Source: Verrucomicrobiota bacterium (lineage in GTDB: Bacteria > Verrucomicrobiota > Verrucomicrobiia > Methylacidiphilales > Verrucolacustridaceae). From it: a stretch of 13,741 nt of DNA. Within the stretch, counting starts at the first letter, position 1. Every line of letters starts with the position of its first letter. The position numbers and the translations under genes are program-made. The DNA lies in contig RGTE01000018.1 in the NCBI GenBank assembly GCA_010025475.1, positions 1-13,741 of the forward strand, read 5' to 3'. Of this stretch, positions 1 to 8,375 are shown in pieces. The notes below the pieces were generated by a model. That model was not told the DNA's origin. It made no database searches and saw only the letters and a list, made by a program, of their open reading frames with translations.

Positions 1-912
<912 letters not shown>

Positions 913-929
913 TTCTTCCCCTTACTCCC

Positions 930-1328
930 ATGCCCCAGTCCGACAAACACGCTTTACCCACGCACAAACCGGGCTCGATCGAAGGCAGCACCTTGGAATG
1001 CGGCGATGCGACGGCGCGCCGCCATGCCCTGCAAAACGCATTTGATTATCGAGGGGACGTGACGCTCGAACTCCAGGACGGCTCCCACCTCATCGGGTTC
1101 GTTTATCTTTACAACGAATCCGGAGACCAGGTTCACCTCTTTGTTCCCCAGGGGAAAGACTCTCTTCCCCAAACCGTTCCTGCCAGTCGCGTCATCCGTG
1201 TCCGCTTCACCGGGGAGGACACCGCTTTTGGAAAATCCTGGGATGACTGGACAGCCAAGGCCGAGAAAGAACGCCAAAAGGAAGCCGAGCGTCTGGCCAA
1301 GGAATCCGTCGCCCGCGGCGAACTCTGA
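930..1328 (+). CDS. Small conserved-looking protein downstream of hpnH, function unknown
   Basis: A 132-residue protein starting at ATG 930, 17 nt after the hpnH stop; no Shine-Dalgarno is visible in the pyrimidine-rich gap. The N-terminal 35 residues look disordered. Residues about 38-95 alternate short hydrophobic strands and turns (DYRGDVTLELQDGSHLIGFV, then VHLFVP and RVIRVRFTGEDTAFGKSWDD), as in a small Sm- or SH3-like beta barrel. The C-terminus is a charged helix rich in Lys, Glu and Ala. There is no signal peptide, membrane segment or catalytic motif. From memory, similar small proteins with the YRGDVTL...FTG.DTA.GKSW pattern sit near hopanoid genes in other bacteria; that is recollection, not a search. 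Position suggests co-transcription with hpnH. That it is a real gene is fairly sure; its role is unknown. Confidence 0.8.
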   Translation: MPQSDKHALPTHKPGSIEGSTLECGDATARRHALQNAFDYRGDVTLELQDGSHLIGFVYLYNESGDQVHLFVPQGKDSLPQTVPASRVIRVRFTGEDTAFGKSWDDWTAKAEKERQKEAERLAKESVARGEL

Positions 1329-1339
1329 TCGGTACGCCC

Positions 1340-1603
1340 GTGCGCCGGGCCATCGAATGGACGGAAAAGTCGGGCGGGGACGAACCCCCCGTGATCTACC
1401 GCGTTTCCCTCTTTGCCGGGAAGGTTTCCTGGCAACGCAAACTCAAGGACTCCGAAGGGTGGGAAACTCCCAAGATCCTTCCAGTATCCGCCTGGAACTC
1501 TCTGCTTGAGGAGATGGAAAAGCGCTACCACCGCCGCCGCGCCCGCCACGAGGACCTCCTCCTTGTCCGCTCGGTGGCCGCTCAATCCCCTAAACTTCCC
1601 TAA
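1340..1603 (+). CDS. Hypothetical small basic protein
   Basis: An 87-residue frame beginning at GTG 1340, 11 nt after the previous stop and in line with the hpnH group; the stop is TAA at 1601-1603. It is rich in Arg, Lys, Glu and Trp, with a possible beta hairpin (VIYRVSLFAGKVSWQRKL, about residues 18-35) and then a charged helix (LLEEMEKRYHRRRARHEDLL, about residues 55-74). No signal peptide, membrane helix, cysteine motif or known domain is recognised. No Shine-Dalgarno precedes the GTG, and no ATG start is available in frame, so both start and coding status are less certain than for the neighbours. Support comes from strand, spacing and an amino-acid pattern that looks like a folded protein rather than a GC-rich shadow. 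The competing frame at 1141-1509 is rejected because it overlaps the better-supported upstream gene. Confidence 0.6.
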   Translation: MRRAIEWTEKSGGDEPPVIYRVSLFAGKVSWQRKLKDSEGWETPKILPVSAWNSLLEEMEKRYHRRRARHEDLLLVRSVAAQSPKLP

Positions 1604-1674
1604 ACCCCGTTCCACCCGCCCCAACGGCGATCACTCTTGCCTCTCTGCCATTTCTAGCTTACTGTCTTCAACTT

Positions 1675-1998
1675 ATGCCGACCCTCGCCGTTATCCGGAC
1701 AGGTGGGAAACAGTACAAGGTTCGCGAAGGCGATACCCTTGAGGTGGAACGCCTTGCAGGCGAGCCCGGCTCCTCCACGGAAATTTCTGATGTTCTTCTT
1801 CTGGCCCATGACTCCAAAGTCCAGGTTGGTAAACCCGTTGTCTCCGGAGCCAAAGTGGTGGCCGAGGTTTTGGCCCAAGACCGCGCTCCCAAGGTCATCG
1901 CCTACAAGTACCGCCGCCGGGAGGGCTATCATCGCAAGGTCGGGCACCGTCAGTCCCGCACCCGCATCAAGATCAAGGCCATTCAGGGTGGCCGTTAA
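1675..1998 (+). CDS. rplU: 50S ribosomal protein L21
   Basis: L21 binds 23S rRNA in the large ribosomal subunit. The 107-residue product (about 103 is usual) shows the family hallmarks: AVIRTGGKQYKV near the N-terminus (residues 5-16), GDTLEVERL, then the C-terminal signature YKYRRREGYHRKVGHRQ followed by the basic tail TRIKIKAIQGG. The start is ATG 1675, directly before the conserved N-terminus. No Shine-Dalgarno is visible; the 20 bases upstream are pyrimidine-rich and A+T-richer than their surroundings (1646-1674), so a start close to the transcription start is possible. rpmA follows 14 nt after the stop, the usual rplU-rpmA order. The assignment is certain. Confidence 0.98.
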   Translation: MPTLAVIRTGGKQYKVREGDTLEVERLAGEPGSSTEISDVLLLAHDSKVQVGKPVVSGAKVVAEVLAQDRAPKVIAYKYRRREGYHRKVGHRQSRTRIKIKAIQGGR

Positions 1999-2000
1999 CC

Positions 2001-2006
2001 GGAGAG
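2001..2006 (+). promoter_or_regulatory. Shine-Dalgarno site of rpmA
   Basis: GGAGAG, six bases before the ATG of rpmA. It is one of only three good Shine-Dalgarno matches in the window and lies wholly in the short rplU-rpmA gap, so L27 can be initiated independently of L21. Confidence 0.7.
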
Positions 2007-2012
2007 TCTGCC

Positions 2013-2273
2013 ATGGCACATAAAAAAGGTCAGGGATCGACACGCAACGGCCGCGACAGCCACAGCCAGCGTCTCGGTGTAAAACGCTTCGGCGGACAGC
2101 TCGTCCTCGCCGGCTCCATCCTCGTTCGTCAGCGCGGCACGAAGTTTCATGCCGGCACCAATGTCGGCATGGGCCGCGACCACACCCTCTTCGCCCTTTC
2201 CGACGGCCACGTCCGCTTTGACCGCGGCAATCGGCGCATCCACGTCGATCCCTCGCCCGCCGCGGCCGCCTAA
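2013..2273 (+). CDS. rpmA: 50S ribosomal protein L27
   Basis: L27 lies near the peptidyl-transferase centre; its flexible N-terminus reaches toward the P-site tRNA. The 86-residue product begins MAHKKGQGSTRNGRDS and continues SQRLGVKRFGG, then GSILVRQRGTKFHAGTNVG and GRDHTLFAL, the canonical L27 pattern. There is no cleavable N-terminal extension of the kind seen in Firmicutes, so the mature N-terminus is made directly. The C-terminus ends in an Ala-rich tail. The gene commonly found next, the GTPase gene obgE, is absent here; a UvrA-family gene follows after 33 nt. The assignment is certain. Confidence 0.98.
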   Translation: MAHKKGQGSTRNGRDSHSQRLGVKRFGGQLVLAGSILVRQRGTKFHAGTNVGMGRDHTLFALSDGHVRFDRGNRRIHVDPSPAAAA

Positions 2274-2306
2274 CCCCGGCCACGCGCGGGACGGACCGCG
2301 CTCCCC

Positions 2307-5147
2307 GTGAGCCGAACCGGCGATCTCCTCCGCATCCGCGGCGCCCGCCAGCACAACCTCGCCGGAATCAATCTCGATATCCCCAAACACCGCCTCGTTG
2401 TCCTCACCGGCCCATCAGGTTCCGGGAAATCCTCCCTTGCTTTTGACACCGTTTACGCCGAGGGCCAGCGTCGCTACCTCGAAAGCCTCTCCGCCCACGC
2501 CCGACTTCACCTGGAACGCCTGCCGGCCCCCGCGGTCGACTCCATCGAGGGTCTCTCGCCCACCCTTGCGGTCGAACAACGTCACTCCGGCGGTTCGGGC
2601 CGATCCACTCTTGCCACCTCCACGGAAATCCACGACCACCTCCGAGTTCTCTACGCCACCAACGGGACCCCGCACGATCCCAAAACCGGTCGCGCCCTCC
2701 TGGCCTCTTCCCCCTCACAGATGGTCGACCGCTTGTTGCATGATTACACCGGCACTTTTGCCGTTCTTTTGGCTCCCCTCGATAGTTCGGATCCGGCCCG
2801 ACTCAAGAAGGAAGGATTCCTCCGTGCCCGCCGCAAAGGAAAATGGATCGATCTTTCCTCCTCTTCCGAGGGGGAGGCCCTGGAGTTGGTCATTGATCGC
2901 CTGGAGATACAGGAATCCACCCGGGCGCGGCTTGCCGACTCCTTGGAACTCTCCGTGCGGCTCGGCCAAGGTCGTCTGGTCGTCGCCTTCACTGCCCCCG
3001 ATTTTTCCCAACCTTCCGGCCAACCGGACCTTTTGCTCTCCTCCGAGCCTGAAGATCCGGAAACCGGTTACCGGGCACCTCGCCTCACGCCCCGCCATTT
3101 CTCCTTCAACAGCCCGGAGGGAGCCTGTCCTGACTGTTCCGGCTTGGGTATTCGTCTCGCACCGGATCCAAATCGGGTCGTTCCCAACCCGGCTCTTTCC
3201 CTGGAAAAAGGGGCTGTGGCGCCTTGGAATCGGGCTCATCCGGGCATCCGAGCCTACTACCGCGCGCTGGGTCGGGATCTGGCCCGCCACTTTGGCATCG
3301 ACCCGGGAGTTCCTTGGTCCGAATGGCCGGATTCCGCCCGCAGGTTTCTCCTTCACGGCTCCGGCGGCAAACCGGTGGTTTTGCAAGCCACCCGGGCCGG
3401 TCGTCTGGTCCGCGAAAAAAAGCCCTTCGAGGGAATTTTGCCCGAACTCGACCGCCGGATGGCCTCGGCCGTTTCCGAAGTTGCCCGCAACCGGATCCGT
3501 CGGTTTTTCAGCCCCGGCACCTGCCCCAGTTGCCGCGGTCTCCGCCTTCATCCGGACGCCTTGCTGGTCACACTGGGCGGCGCACCTGGTCGGGGTCACC
3601 ACCTGGCCTCGCTCTGCCAGCTCTCCGTTTCGACCGTTAAAAAATTCCTCGAACAACTCCCCAAGCCTCCGGGCCCATCCGCCCATGCCTTCGATCCCCT
3701 CCGCCAGGCTGTGGTTCATCGCCTTTCCTTCTTAGAAAAACTTGGACTTGGTTATCTCACCCTCGATCGCCCCATGGACTCGCTCTCCGGCGGGGAAGCC
3801 CGCCGTGCCCGCCTCGCCAGTCAACTCGGAGGTGGCCTCACCGGCGTCCTGTACGTTCTCGACGAACCCAGCATCGGGCTTCACTCGGCGGATCATTCCA
3901 GGCTTCTCGACCTGCTCGGTGACCTCCGCGATCTCGGCAACTCGCTTCTTGTCGTCGAGCACGACGAGGAAACCCTTCGCCGGGCCGATCATCTCATCGA
4001 ACTGGGCCCGGGCGCCGGAGCCCAAGGAGGAAAGGTGGTGGCCCAAGGCAGCCCCAAGGAGATCACCTTCCAGGAAAACTCCCTCACCGGGGCGTTTCTT
4101 TCCGGCCGGCGCCGCATCTCTTTTCCACCGCGTCGTCCAACCTCCATCGGGCGCTTGGTTCTGCGTGGTGCCTCCGCCCACAACCTGAAAGGGATCGATC
4201 TGGAAATCCCCCTCGGGGCCTTCACCTGTGTTACCGGGGTCAGTGGTTCCGGAAAAAGTACCTTGGTCTTTGACACCCTGGCCCCCGCCCTCCAGCGCCA
4301 TCTGCAGGGGCCCTCCGCCGGCCCGGAACCCGGATCTTATTCATCGCTCCAAGGAGCCGACCCAATCACCCGGACTCTGGTGATCGACCAGACACCACTG
4401 GCCCGGCTCTCACGCTCCAATCCCCTCACGATCCTTGGCGTCTTTGACGAACTCCGCAAACTCTTTGCCGCCCTGCCGGCTTCCCGCGCCCGCGGTTTTG
4501 GCCCCTCCCGCTTCAGTTTCAACGTGCGGGGCGGTCGTTGCGAAACCTGCGGCGGCCACGGTGAGGTGGCCGTTCAGCTTCAGCTTCTCCCGGAAGCAGT
4601 TGCTCCCTGTCCCGCCTGCGCCGGTCGCCGTTACAATCGTGAGACCCTGGCGGTGACGTATCGCGGTCACTCCATCGCCGATGTTTTGGATCTCTCCGTG
4701 GATCGCGCCTTTCAGCTTTTCCGATCCATCCCCGCCCTCGCCTCGGCCCTGGAGGCGCTTCAAAAGGTCGGCTTGGGTTACCTTCCCATCGGCCAACCGG
4801 CCGATCGTCTCTCCGGCGGCGAGGCCCAGCGTGTCCGCCTGGCCACCGCCTTGGCCTCCCGTACCCGCGGGCCGTCCCTCTACCTTCTCGACGAACCCAC
4901 CACCGGATTGCATCTCGCCGAGGTGGAACGGCTTTTGTCGGTTTTCTTCGCCTTATGCGAATCCGGCCATACGCTCGTGGTCGTGGAACACCATCCCGAT
5001 GTCATCCGCCATGCTGATCATGTCGTGGATCTTGGCCCCGGAGGCGGGGAGGCCGGCGGTCGCATCGTGACACAGGGCACGCCCGCCGAAGTGGCCCGTT
5101 GCATCGAAAGCGCCACCGGCCAAATCCTCCGCAATTTAACCCGATGA
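2307..5147 (+). CDS. uvrA: UvrA-family excinuclease ATPase, probable paralog lacking half of two zinc sites
   Basis: UvrA is the damage-sensing ATPase of nucleotide excision repair and loads UvrB on DNA. This 946-residue protein (E. coli UvrA is 940) keeps both ABC modules: Walker A GPSGSGKS (35-42) and GVSGSGKS (644-651), signatures LSGGE (493 and 835), Walker B LDEP (518 and 861). The segment matching the UvrB-binding domain (about 131-240, with EGFLRARRKGKWIDL) is present. The C-terminal zinc module is intact (C745, C748, C768, C771). The two N-terminal sites are altered: the usual CPxCG after GTPH reads DPKTG (124-128) and the CPxCG before the conserved FSFN reads DPETG (250-254), while the partner pairs CPDC (274-277) and CPSC (406-409) remain. 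GTG 2307 is taken as the start because it places the conserved IRGARQHNLAGI at residue 10. It is probably a second UvrA rather than the only one; which of these is true cannot be seen from the window. It overlaps the next gene by ATGA. Confidence 0.93.
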   Translation: MSRTGDLLRIRGARQHNLAGINLDIPKHRLVVLTGPSGSGKSSLAFDTVYAEGQRRYLESLSAHARLHLERLPAPAVDSIEGLSPTLAVEQRHSGGSGRSTLATSTEIHDHLRVLYATNGTPHDPKTGRALLASSPSQMVDRLLHDYTGTFAVLLAPLDSSDPARLKKEGFLRARRKGKWIDLSSSSEGEALELVIDRLEIQESTRARLADSLELSVRLGQGRLVVAFTAPDFSQPSGQPDLLLSSEPEDPETGYRAPRLTPRHFSFNSPEGACPDCSGLGIRLAPDPNRVVPNPALSLEKGAVAPWNRAHPGIRAYYRALGRDLARHFGIDPGVPWSEWPDSARRFLLHGSGGKPVVLQATRAGRLVREKKPFEGILPELDRRMASAVSEVARNRIRRFFSPGTCPSCRGLRLHPDALLVTLGGAPGRGHHLASLCQLSVSTVKKFLEQLPKPPGPSAHAFDPLRQAVVHRLSFLEKLGLGYLTLDRPMDSLSGGEARRARLASQLGGGLTGVLYVLDEPSIGLHSADHSRLLDLLGDLRDLGNSLLVVEHDEETLRRADHLIELGPGAGAQGGKVVAQGSPKEITFQENSLTGAFLSGRRRISFPPRRPTSIGRLVLRGASAHNLKGIDLEIPLGAFTCVTGVSGSGKSTLVFDTLAPALQRHLQGPSAGPEPGSYSSLQGADPITRTLVIDQTPLARLSRSNPLTILGVFDELRKLFAALPASRARGFGPSRFSFNVRGGRCETCGGHGEVAVQLQLLPEAVAPCPACAGRRYNRETLAVTYRGHSIADVLDLSVDRAFQLFRSIPALASALEALQKVGLGYLPIGQPADRLSGGEAQRVRLATALASRTRGPSLYLLDEPTTGLHLAEVERLLSVFFALCESGHTLVVVEHHPDVIRHADHVVDLGPGGGEAGGRIVTQGTPAEVARCIESATGQILRNLTR

Positions 5148-7663
5148 AAATGGACCGCTTCTTTTTCCTCTTCATCCTGATCCTCATTTGCGATCCGCCC
5201 TGGAGGATTCAGGCTTCTGAATTCCCAAAAGATCTCCGCGTGGCGGAGGAAATGATCCGGGATGGACTGGCCCACGACGCCGTCGCCCGAATCCGGGGAT
5301 GGCTTCAAAAAAACAGCTCGAGCCCCCAGCCTGAGGCTCAGGTTCTTTTGGCCGAAGCGCTTTTGGTTGATGGCCGGTCTTCGGAGGCGCTGGCTGCCCT
5401 GCCCAAAACTCCGCCCGCCGACATGGTCAATCGCGTCCTGCTGGTTCGCGCCTCCGCTTTGAACGAAGCGGGTCGCTGGAAGGAGGCCTTGGCCGATTGG
5501 AAGCGCCTCGATTTCAATTCTTTCCCCGAAGGACAAGCCAATCAGGCTCGCCTGGGCCTTGCTTCCGCCCTTTTGAATGAGAACCAGCGAGAGGAAGGGC
5601 TCAAACAGTTGCGACAACTCATGGAAAAGGAAAAGGCGGATCCCGCCTCCGCCGGGGCCGCGCGGATTCTCACGGTCAAAACCCTGCTGGCGGATGGAAA
5701 GCAGGACGAGGCGGAAAAGGAACTGGCGGCCATCAAGGACAATGCCCCCGCCTCCGCTCGCGTCGAAGCCCGCTACTGGAAGGCGGAAATCACGGCCGCC
5801 CGCGGCAAAAGCGAGGAAGCCCGGCAGCTGTTCCAAAAACTGGTCGAGGAAGCGGATGGAGCCGGCCGCGATCTTCTTGCGCGGGCCTGGATCGCCATCG
5901 GCCGAATCGACCGCACCCGCGGCAAGCCCGGCGATGCCGCCACCGCTTTGGAAAAGGCCCTGGATCGGGGGGGCGATCCGGAAACCTACCTCGCCGCCGC
6001 GCGTGAATACCTGACCGCCGCCCAGGCCTCCCAGTCCCTCCCGACGGCCGCCCTTCGCCTGCGCGACTCGGTTCGCGAACGGGAAAACGACGACGAAAAA
6101 AAGGGGCGCTTCGCACCCGCTCTTCTTCTGCTCGGTTCCGCCACGCTCGAAGCCGGCAACGCTGAGGCTGCCGCTGCCGACCTCGACAATCTCATCAAGA
6201 ACTACCCCTCCTCCCCCGCGGTGGCCGGAGCTCAGGTCATTCTCGCCGAGGCCCTGGCCAAACAGGGACAGGAGTCGGCCGCCCGCGATCAACTCCGGAA
6301 CCTTTTGAAAAAATCCGATCTCTCCGGGGAAATTTCCTTCCAAGCCAACTTTGCCTTGGGCGATTTGCTTCTGAAGGATGGCAAGGCATTTGAATCCGCC
6401 ACCTGTTACGAGACCGCTTTAAAGGCGGCCTCCACGCCCAAGGATTCGGAAAACGCCCTTTACAACGCCGCCCTCGCCACCGCCCGGATTCCCGATCCGG
6501 TCGGTTTCGCCCGGCTGGAAAAGACTTTTTCTGAAAAGTTCCCGGAAAGCGACCGTCGAGCCGCTCTCGCCCTGGAACGTGGCCGGATGCTTGAATCCAA
6601 AGGAGACTCGGCCGCCAGCCGCAACGCGCTTGAGGAAGTGGCCCAGTTGCCCGGTTCGGGCTCCTTTCAGGCCGAGGCGGTTCTCCGTCGGGCCAATTCC
6701 CTGCTTCGGGCTGGGAATTACCCGGAGGCCGCCGCTGCTTTCGCCGAATTTGAAAAGTCGTTTCCGGATTCCCCGCTCCTTCCCCAGGCCCTGGCTTCCG
6801 GCATTGAGGCCCGCCTCCGCGCCAAGGAATTGACCGGTACCCAGGCCCGCGCCGAATTTGCCAAGATCCTCAGTCGTTTTCCCGAGAGTGCCCTGGCGCC
6901 TGCCCTTTCCTTTCAAATCGCCCAGACCCACTACGAGGAGAAAAACCACGGCGAGGCTCTCACCGCCTTTCGCGAGATGGCTAAAAAGTTTCCGAAGGAT
7001 CCTCTTGCCGACAATGCGCTCTACTATGCCGGCCTGAGCGCCCTGGCCCTCGGCAACCCGGAGGAGGCCATCAAACTCCTTCGCTCCCTCCCCGAAAACT
7101 CCCCCCTCCGGCCCGATGCCCGGCTGGCCGAGATCGATGCCTGCCGGGCCTCCGGCGACTACCCGGGTGGTCTCCTCATCGCCAACTCCCTTCTCGCCAA
7201 CCGTACTCCCGACCAGCGCCCTTGGGTGGAAGTCAGCAAGCGCCGCTTGGCCTGCGAATTCGCCCTTGGGGCAACGGACAAGGCCAGTCTGGACCGTGCG
7301 GTGACCACGGCGGAAGGCATCCTCAAAAGTCCCGCGGCCGATGCCTCGGATAAAAACGAGGCCGGGTTTATCCGAGGCCGTTCCTTGGAGCAACTCGGCA
7401 AGGAAGATGATGCCCTTCAGGCTTATCTCGATGTCCTTTACGGCCGGCTTGGCGCTTCCACCAGCGCACCTTCCCAGCCCGAATATCTCTGGTTTGCCCG
7501 TTCCGGGGCCGAGGCCGCCCGCATTCAGGAAAAGCGGGGGGACTTCAAGGGGGCCCTCGCCATTTACCGCATCCTTGAAAATGCCGGCGGCCCCAACCAG
7601 GCCTCCTTCGCCCGTAAAATCGACGACCTACGCAATCGCCACTTCCTCTGGTCCGAACAGTAG
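5144..7663 (+). CDS. Exported tetratricopeptide-repeat protein
   Basis: An 839-residue protein made almost entirely of Ala/Leu/Glu-rich helical hairpins typical of TPR repeats (for example YAGLSALALGNPEEAIKLL, near residues 625-645), several with FPxSPLxxxA junctions as in YbgF/BamD-like periplasmic TPRs. The start chosen is ATG 5144, which overlaps the upstream stop as ATGA and puts a signal peptide at the N-terminus: MKMDR, a hydrophobic core FFFLFILILI (6-15), then a likely signal-peptidase I site near QAS (23-25). Cys16 follows Ile, so it is not a good lipobox. An earlier in-frame start at 5099 would bury the signal peptide and lengthen the overlap. Such proteins usually serve as scaffolds for periplasmic or outer-membrane complexes; the partner here is unknown. 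No enzyme domain is seen. Confidence 0.88.
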   Translation: MKMDRFFFLFILILICDPPWRIQASEFPKDLRVAEEMIRDGLAHDAVARIRGWLQKNSSSPQPEAQVLLAEALLVDGRSSEALAALPKTPPADMVNRVLLVRASALNEAGRWKEALADWKRLDFNSFPEGQANQARLGLASALLNENQREEGLKQLRQLMEKEKADPASAGAARILTVKTLLADGKQDEAEKELAAIKDNAPASARVEARYWKAEITAARGKSEEARQLFQKLVEEADGAGRDLLARAWIAIGRIDRTRGKPGDAATALEKALDRGGDPETYLAAAREYLTAAQASQSLPTAALRLRDSVRERENDDEKKGRFAPALLLLGSATLEAGNAEAAAADLDNLIKNYPSSPAVAGAQVILAEALAKQGQESAARDQLRNLLKKSDLSGEISFQANFALGDLLLKDGKAFESATCYETALKAASTPKDSENALYNAALATARIPDPVGFARLEKTFSEKFPESDRRAALALERGRMLESKGDSAASRNALEEVAQLPGSGSFQAEAVLRRANSLLRAGNYPEAAAAFAEFEKSFPDSPLLPQALASGIEARLRAKELTGTQARAEFAKILSRFPESALAPALSFQIAQTHYEEKNHGEALTAFREMAKKFPKDPLADNALYYAGLSALALGNPEEAIKLLRSLPENSPLRPDARLAEIDACRASGDYPGGLLIANSLLANRTPDQRPWVEVSKRRLACEFALGATDKASLDRAVTTAEGILKSPAADASDKNEAGFIRGRSLEQLGKEDDALQAYLDVLYGRLGASTSAPSQPEYLWFARSGAEAARIQEKRGDFKGALAIYRILENAGGPNQASFARKIDDLRNRHFLWSEQ

Positions 7664-7730
7664 ATTTATTCCGCTTTTCAAATCTTTCACCTGCCGCTTA
7701 CCCCTGGCCCCAAGGGCTCTCGGCACTCGG

Positions 7731-7758
7731 TTGACATCTCTCTCCCAGAGAATAACTT
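7731..7758 (+). promoter_or_regulatory. Candidate sigma-70-type promoter of the grpE-dnaJ cluster
   Basis: A perfect TTGACA (7731-7736) lies 16 bases before a weak -10 match TAACTT (7753-7758), 38 bases upstream of the grpE ATG, in the only intergenic gap (7664-7796) before this cluster. A 5-bp inverted repeat TCTCT-CCC-AGAGA (7739-7751) sits in the spacer and could be an operator. There is no HrcA CIRCE element and no clear RpoH consensus. The -35 match is striking in GC-rich DNA, but the -10 is poor, so this is tentative. Confidence 0.35.
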
Positions 7759-7796
7759 CTGCATCTTATCCGGATGCATTTTCCCGATCCAAAGCC

Positions 7797-8372
7797 ATGA
7801 AAGCCAAGCCCTCTCCCAACCCCGGTCCATCTGCCGCCAACGAACCCAAAATCGTTCTGCCAGACGGGCAACCCGCCCCTGCCACTACCCCAACTCCCGC
7901 CGCCAAACCCGATCCAGCCGCAGAAATCGCCTCTTTAAAAGACCAGCTTCTTCGGGTCCGCGCCGATTTTGAAAACTCCCGCAAACGCCTGACCCGCGAG
8001 AAAGAGGATTCATTGAAATACGCCAACCAATCGATCCTTTCCGACTTCCTTCCTCTTCTCGACCACCTTGAACTCGGTCTGCAGGCCGCCGCCTCCGCCA
8101 AAGATGTGGCTTCGGTCGTATCCGGCCTCAAACTCATCCAGAGCCAGTTCGAACGGTTTCTGACCGACCACGGCGTCACCTCAATCGAAGCCGTCGGCAA
8201 ACCTTTTGATCCCCACCTGCACGAGGCCATCGGCACGGAGGCCGCTTCCGGCAAGCCGGAGGGGACCGTCCTCCACCAACACCGCCGCGGCTTCAAGCTG
8301 GGCGACCGTCTCCTTCGTCCGGCCAGCGTTGTCACCGTGGCCGGGGCCCAACCTGCCCCACCGGCCGCCTGA
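7797..8372 (+). CDS. grpE: GrpE, nucleotide exchange factor of DnaK
   Basis: GrpE is the homodimeric exchange factor that releases ADP from DnaK in the cytoplasm. The 191-residue product has a disordered Pro/Ala-rich N-terminus (about residues 1-42), a long coiled-coil start (EIASLKDQLLRVRADFENSR) with the family's RADFEN..KR, a four-helix part with LLDHLELGL, and the C-terminal beta wing with GKPFDPHLHEAIG and the final GDRLLRPASVVV-like strand. ATG 7797 is chosen because it gives a normal GrpE length; the frame stays open upstream to 7341, but that part overlaps the TPR gene and has no GrpE features. No Shine-Dalgarno is visible. dnaJ begins 3 nt after the stop. dnaK is not in the window. 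Confidence 0.95.
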   Translation: MKAKPSPNPGPSAANEPKIVLPDGQPAPATTPTPAAKPDPAAEIASLKDQLLRVRADFENSRKRLTREKEDSLKYANQSILSDFLPLLDHLELGLQAAASAKDVASVVSGLKLIQSQFERFLTDHGVTSIEAVGKPFDPHLHEAIGTEAASGKPEGTVLHQHRRGFKLGDRLLRPASVVTVAGAQPAPPAA

Positions 8373-8375
8373 TCC

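Noticed and set aside
1637..1665. Promoter for rplU (TTGCCT, 17 bases, TACTGT).
   Set aside because: Both boxes are poor matches; the region is A+T-richer than its surroundings but no convincing promoter can be called.
5099..5143. Earlier in-frame start for the TPR gene.
   Set aside because: It would place charged residues before the signal peptide and overlap UvrA by 49 bases, whereas 5144 gives a 4-base overlap and a good signal peptide.
5018..6343. Long open frame on the minus strand (441 codons) opposite the TPR gene; similar long frames at 2715-3719 and 12301-13683 on the minus strand and 2398-3735 on the plus strand.
   Set aside because: They lie opposite or out of frame with strongly conserved genes, have Gly-, Arg- or Pro-biased composition typical of GC-rich shadows, and show no domain.
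7692..7716. Possible terminator after the TPR gene (CCCTGG paired with CCAAGGG).
   Set aside because: The stem is short and bulged, the loop is tiny and no T-run follows.
7720..7746. Possible CIRCE element upstream of grpE (TCGGCACTC resembles one half).
   Set aside because: The required inverted half at the right spacing is absent; that position reads CTCTCTCCC.
7341..7796. Upstream extension of the grpE frame by 152 codons.
   Set aside because: It overlaps the end of the TPR gene, is Pro/Ser-rich shadow sequence and would make GrpE far longer than the family; the ATG at 7797 gives normal length.
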